NCBI RefSeq assembly: GCF_004367745.1
Contig: NZ_CP037993.1
Span: forward strand, 3,906,001-3,970,000
Reading direction: 5' to 3'
From: Herbaspirillum huttiense
Lineage (GTDB): Bacteria; Pseudomonadota; Gammaproteobacteria; Burkholderiales; Burkholderiaceae_D
DNA: 64,000 nucleotides
Under the pieces are notes generated by a model. That model saw nothing but the letters and a program-made list of their open reading frames with translations, did no database searches and was not told the origin of the DNA. Positions 61,344-64,000 of this stretch are shown here, piece after piece (position 1 is the first letter of the stretch; each line of letters begins with the position of its first letter). A program made the position numbers and the translations under genes.

Positions 61344-61372
61344 AACGCCGCCCTACCGGGCGGCGTTGTTGC
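61344..61372 (+). terminator. Intrinsic terminator after leuA
   Basis: AACGCCGCCC (61344-61353) and GGGCGGCGTT (61358-61367) form a 10-base stem with TACC loop, followed by GTTGC. The tail is only partly U-rich. The remaining gap to 61644 contains no gene I can support. Confidence 0.7.
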
Positions 61373-61644
61373 GTTAACGGCGTGTAACTTTGCGTCAAGC
61401 TCTGCCGTTGATCTTGTCCTTCTGCCACTGTGGTCCGGCTGCCACGTTGACGCCCGGAAACCCGCACCGGCAGCGGCCTTCCTTGACGCCGGACAACTCT
61501 GCAGAATTTACTTGAGTCAAACGTTCTCAATGCACGTAACTGGCTTATTATAGATTTTCTGGTCGTCACGCCAGTTCAAAGGCCACACACCACAGTGACA
61601 TCATCCGCAAGCAAGTCGCATCTACATTTTTCGGGGGGAAAATC

Positions 61645-63384
61645 ATGCGCTTCAACAACCTCAACATTTCCACGCGCCTGACCATCGGCTTTTCGGTCCT
61701 GATCCTGGTGATCGCCGCCATCGTCACGCTGGGCCTGGCCCGGTTGGGCGACATCAATCAGTCGCTGGAACTGGTGGTGAATGACCGCTACAAGAAGATC
61801 AATATCATCAACACCATTTCCGGCAAGGTGGATGATGTCGCCATCTCGCTGCGCAACCAGTTGTTCATGACCGATCCGGCGCAGATTGAGAATGAGCGGA
61901 AGATCATCGAAACGCTCTCTGCAGAGAACACCAAGCTCTACGATGAACTGGGTCGTCTGATAGCCAATCCCGAGGCACGCGCCAAGTTCGACAAGGTCAC
62001 CGAAACCCGCAAGAGCTACTCGGCCCTGCGCAAAGAGATCGACCGGCTCGCCACCACTGGTGAGAAGGATGCCGCCATCAAGCTGATGCTGGAAAAGATG
62101 GTGCCGCTGCAAAAGCAGTATTTCGGCCAGCTCGATGACCTCTCCGACATGCAGCAGAAGCTGATGGACAAGTCCGTCGCCGATGCCGAGGCCACCTACA
62201 ACACCACGCGCAACATCATGCTGGTGTCCGGTGTGCTAGCGGCGCTGTTTGCCGCCTTCATCGCCTGGACCATCTCGCGCAGCATCACGCGCCCGCTGAG
62301 CCGTGCGGTGGAAGTGGCCGAGACCGTGGCGGCGGGCGATCTCACTGCGGTCATCCACGCGCATTCGACCGATGAAACCGGACGCCTGCTGCAGGCGCTG
62401 GCCGCCATGAACCAGAAGCTCAAGGCCATCGTGCTGGAGGTGCGGCGCGGTACCGACTCCATGGTGACCGCATCGACCCAGATCGCCACCGGCAACCTGG
62501 ACCTCTCTTCGCGCACCGAGGAGCAGGCCAGCGCGCTGGAAGAAACCGCCTCCTCGCTGGAACAGCTGACTTCCAGCGTCAAGCAGAATGCCGACCACAC
62601 CCGCAAGTCCAGCGAGCTGGCCGGCAATGCCACGCAAGTGGCCAATCAGGGTGGCCAGGCCGTCAAGCAGGTGGTGCAGACCATGGGGGCCATCAATGAC
62701 TCCTCGCGCAAGATCGTGGACATCATCTCGGTGATCGACGGCATCGCCTTCCAGACCAATATCCTGGCCCTGAATGCCGCCGTGGAAGCGGCGCGCGCCG
62801 GTGAGCAGGGCCGCGGCTTCGCCGTGGTGGCCTCGGAAGTGCGCGGACTGGCGCAACGCTCGGCCACTGCCGCCAAGGAGATCAAGGAGCTCATCAATGA
62901 TTCCGTCGGACAAGTGACGGCCGGTACCGAACTGGTGGCGCAGGCGGGCAGCACCATGGATGAGGTGGTGCAGAGCATTGAGCAGGTCAGCCACATCGTC
63001 GGCGAGATTTCCGCTGCCACGCGCGAGCAGAGCGATGGCATCGAGCAGGTCAACCAGGCCATCATGCAGATGGACAACACCACCCAGCAGAACGCCGCGC
63101 TGGTAGAAGAAGCCGCCGCTGCGGCCCAGGCCTTGCAGGATCAGGCGCAGCGGCTGCTGGAACTGGTGAGCGTATTCCGTCTGGATGAGCGGGGCGCTGC
63201 ACCCGCACCAGTCATGCAAGCCGCACCGCTGCGCAGCGCGGCACCTGCACCGGCCACGGCCCTGCCAGGCAAGCCCGCACCCGTCAAACCGCAGGCAGTG
63301 CGCGCCCCTGCCGCTGCGCCAGCACCACGTGCACTACCCGCCAGCAGCAAGGAAGAGAAATCGGAAGAGTGGGAAACCTTCTGA
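61645..63384 (+). CDS. Methyl-accepting chemotaxis protein with CheR-docking tail
   Basis: 579 residues. Membrane helices at about 11-30 and 190-212 enclose a four-helix-bundle periplasmic sensor. A HAMP domain and the signalling domain follow, with the hairpin tip [41 protein letters not shown] core. A Pro/Ala-rich flexible linker (about 525-570) ends in EEWETF, which resembles the NWETF pentapeptide that docks CheR and CheB. It stands alone, without che genes nearby. Ligand unknown. Confidence 0.94.
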   Translation: MRFNNLNISTRLTIGFSVLILVIAAIVTLGLARLGDINQSLELVVNDRYKKINIINTISGKVDDVAISLRNQLFMTDPAQIENERKIIETLSAENTKLYDELGRLIANPEARAKFDKVTETRKSYSALRKEIDRLATTGEKDAAIKLMLEKMVPLQKQYFGQLDDLSDMQQKLMDKSVADAEATYNTTRNIMLVSGVLAALFAAFIAWTISRSITRPLSRAVEVAETVAAGDLTAVIHAHSTDETGRLLQALAAMNQKLKAIVLEVRRGTDSMVTASTQIATGNLDLSSRTEEQASALEETASSLEQLTSSVKQNADHTRKSSELAGNATQVANQGGQAVKQVVQTMGAINDSSRKIVDIISVIDGIAFQTNILALNAAVEAARAGEQGRGFAVVASEVRGLAQRSATAAKEIKELINDSVGQVTAGTELVAQAGSTMDEVVQSIEQVSHIVGEISAATREQSDGIEQVNQAIMQMDNTTQQNAALVEEAAAAAQALQDQAQRLLELVSVFRLDERGAAPAPVMQAAPLRSAAPAPATALPGKPAPVKPQAVRAPAAAPAPRALPASSKEEKSEEWETF

Positions 63385-63470
63385 GACTGCAAGCGTATTT
63401 CAGAAATATTGCGCGTAGCACGGACCAGGGCCGGGCGGCCCTGGCAACAAACTGAAGCTGGAAAAACCGA

Positions 63471-64000
63471 TCAGCCCTGGCGGGCCAGCCGTATGCCGCT
63501 GACCTGCCAGCGTGCGGTCGCCGGGAAAAAGTTGCGATAGGTCAGCCGCGCATGGTTCAGTGGTGTGGCCGAGGATGAGCCACGCAGCACGTACTGGTTG
63601 ACCATGAATTTGCCATTGTATTCACCCACCGCACCCGGTGCAGCGCTGAAACCGGGGTAAGGCGCATAGCTGCTGCTGGTCCACTGCCAGGCCACGCCAA
63701 AAAATTCACGTCCGCTTCCTTGCAGGCGTGCGGCGGCATGTTCCCATTCGGCTTCGGTCAGCAAGCGCGCACCAGCCCAGCGGGCATAGGCATCGGCCTC
63801 GTAATACGAGAGATGCACGGCAGCCGCATGCGGCTGCAGAGGCTGCGCGCCATACTCGGTGAACTCGCGCCACTGCCCATCAGCGCCACGGCGCCAATAC
63901 AGGGGATGCGAGAGCCCCTCCCGCTTCTTCCATTCCCAGCCTTCAGACAGCCACAGCCCCGCGTCCTCGTAGCCACCGGCCTCGACGAAGGCCAGGTATT
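63471..64000 (-). CDS. EgtB-like protein, C-terminal part (window edge cuts the 5' end)
   Basis: Open to the window end; about 176 residues are visible and the N-terminal part is outside. Visible motifs are [85 protein letters not shown]. These match the FGE-like C-terminal domain of EgtB/OvoA-type sulfoxide synthases that make ergothioneine. The N-terminal DinB-like iron-binding domain cannot be assessed. A GTG at 63818 is internal. Confidence 0.85.
   Translation of the reverse strand, partial: YLAFVEAGGYEDAGLWLSEGWEWKKREGLSHPLYWRRGADGQWREFTEYGAQPLQPHAAAVHLSYYEADAYARWAGARLLTEAEWEHAAARLQGSGREFFGVAWQWTSSSYAPYPGFSAAPGAVGEYNGKFMVNQYVLRGSSSATPLNHARLTYRNFFPATARWQVSGIRLARQG

Overview
The window is GC-rich chromosomal DNA with dense genes, many 4-base (ATGA) gene overlaps and few intergenic gaps. 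The gene content points to a betaproteobacterium of the Oxalobacteraceae, most likely Herbaspirillum or a close relative. It has a long LeuA of the alpha-isopropylmalate synthase type 2 class, PqiA split over two genes, a dnaQ-rnhA-methyltransferase-gloB-mltD block, several ABC importers for amides, polyols and peptides, and large sensor kinases. The genus is an inference from gene content and was not tested by any search. No rRNA, CRISPR array, prophage or intact insertion sequence was seen.

Layout. 1-6100 (+) is an amide or amino-acid uptake operon: a LivH-like permease (cut by the window start), a fused LivM-LivG, LivF, an L-asparaginase, and the AmiC sensor with the AmiR antiterminator. 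6169-6616 holds an inverted repeat and two tiny ORFs with good ribosome binding sites. 6686-8959 (-) has a formylglycine-generating-enzyme-like exported protein and a SnoaL/DUF1348 gene plus TetR regulator behind a promoter with a nested palindromic operator. 9060-10305 is a lower-GC patch with an orphan gene and a small membrane protein. 10473-16583 (-) is a signalling operon: giant hybrid kinase, CheR, CheB, and a receiver-kinase. 16819-20587 (-) has a DUF1345 membrane protein, a small lipoprotein operon and a TctDE-like two-component system. 20787-23893 (+) is a Fur-controlled catecholate siderophore receptor with its PKHD dioxygenase.

23901-31740 holds an MdtD-like exporter, then a NitT/TauT-type ABC importer with two tandem substrate-binding proteins, divergent from a second two-component system. 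31949-39577 (+) is a polyol operon: binding protein, two permeases, a dehydrogenase, ATPase, AraC regulator and xylulokinase. Together these predict import of a pentitol or hexitol, oxidation to a ketose and phosphorylation. 39590-46348 contains a DUF2130 protein, tRNA-Val(CAC), dnaQ, rnhA, a methyltransferase, gloB and mltD. 46359-51964 (-) is the YejABEF peptide importer. 52335-55140 (+) is fabI and an rhlE helicase with a structured leader. 55163-58900 (-) is the Pqi lipid-transport system. 59119-61372 (+) is leuA with a Leu-rich leader peptide that looks leaderless. 61645-63384 is a chemoreceptor with a CheR-docking tail, and 63471-64000 (-) is the C-terminal part of an EgtB-like protein.

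The signals I find most worth following are the leuA leader, the structured rhlE 5' region, the asparaginase-AmiC-AmiR operon, the nested TetR operator, and the kinase-CheR-CheB operon.
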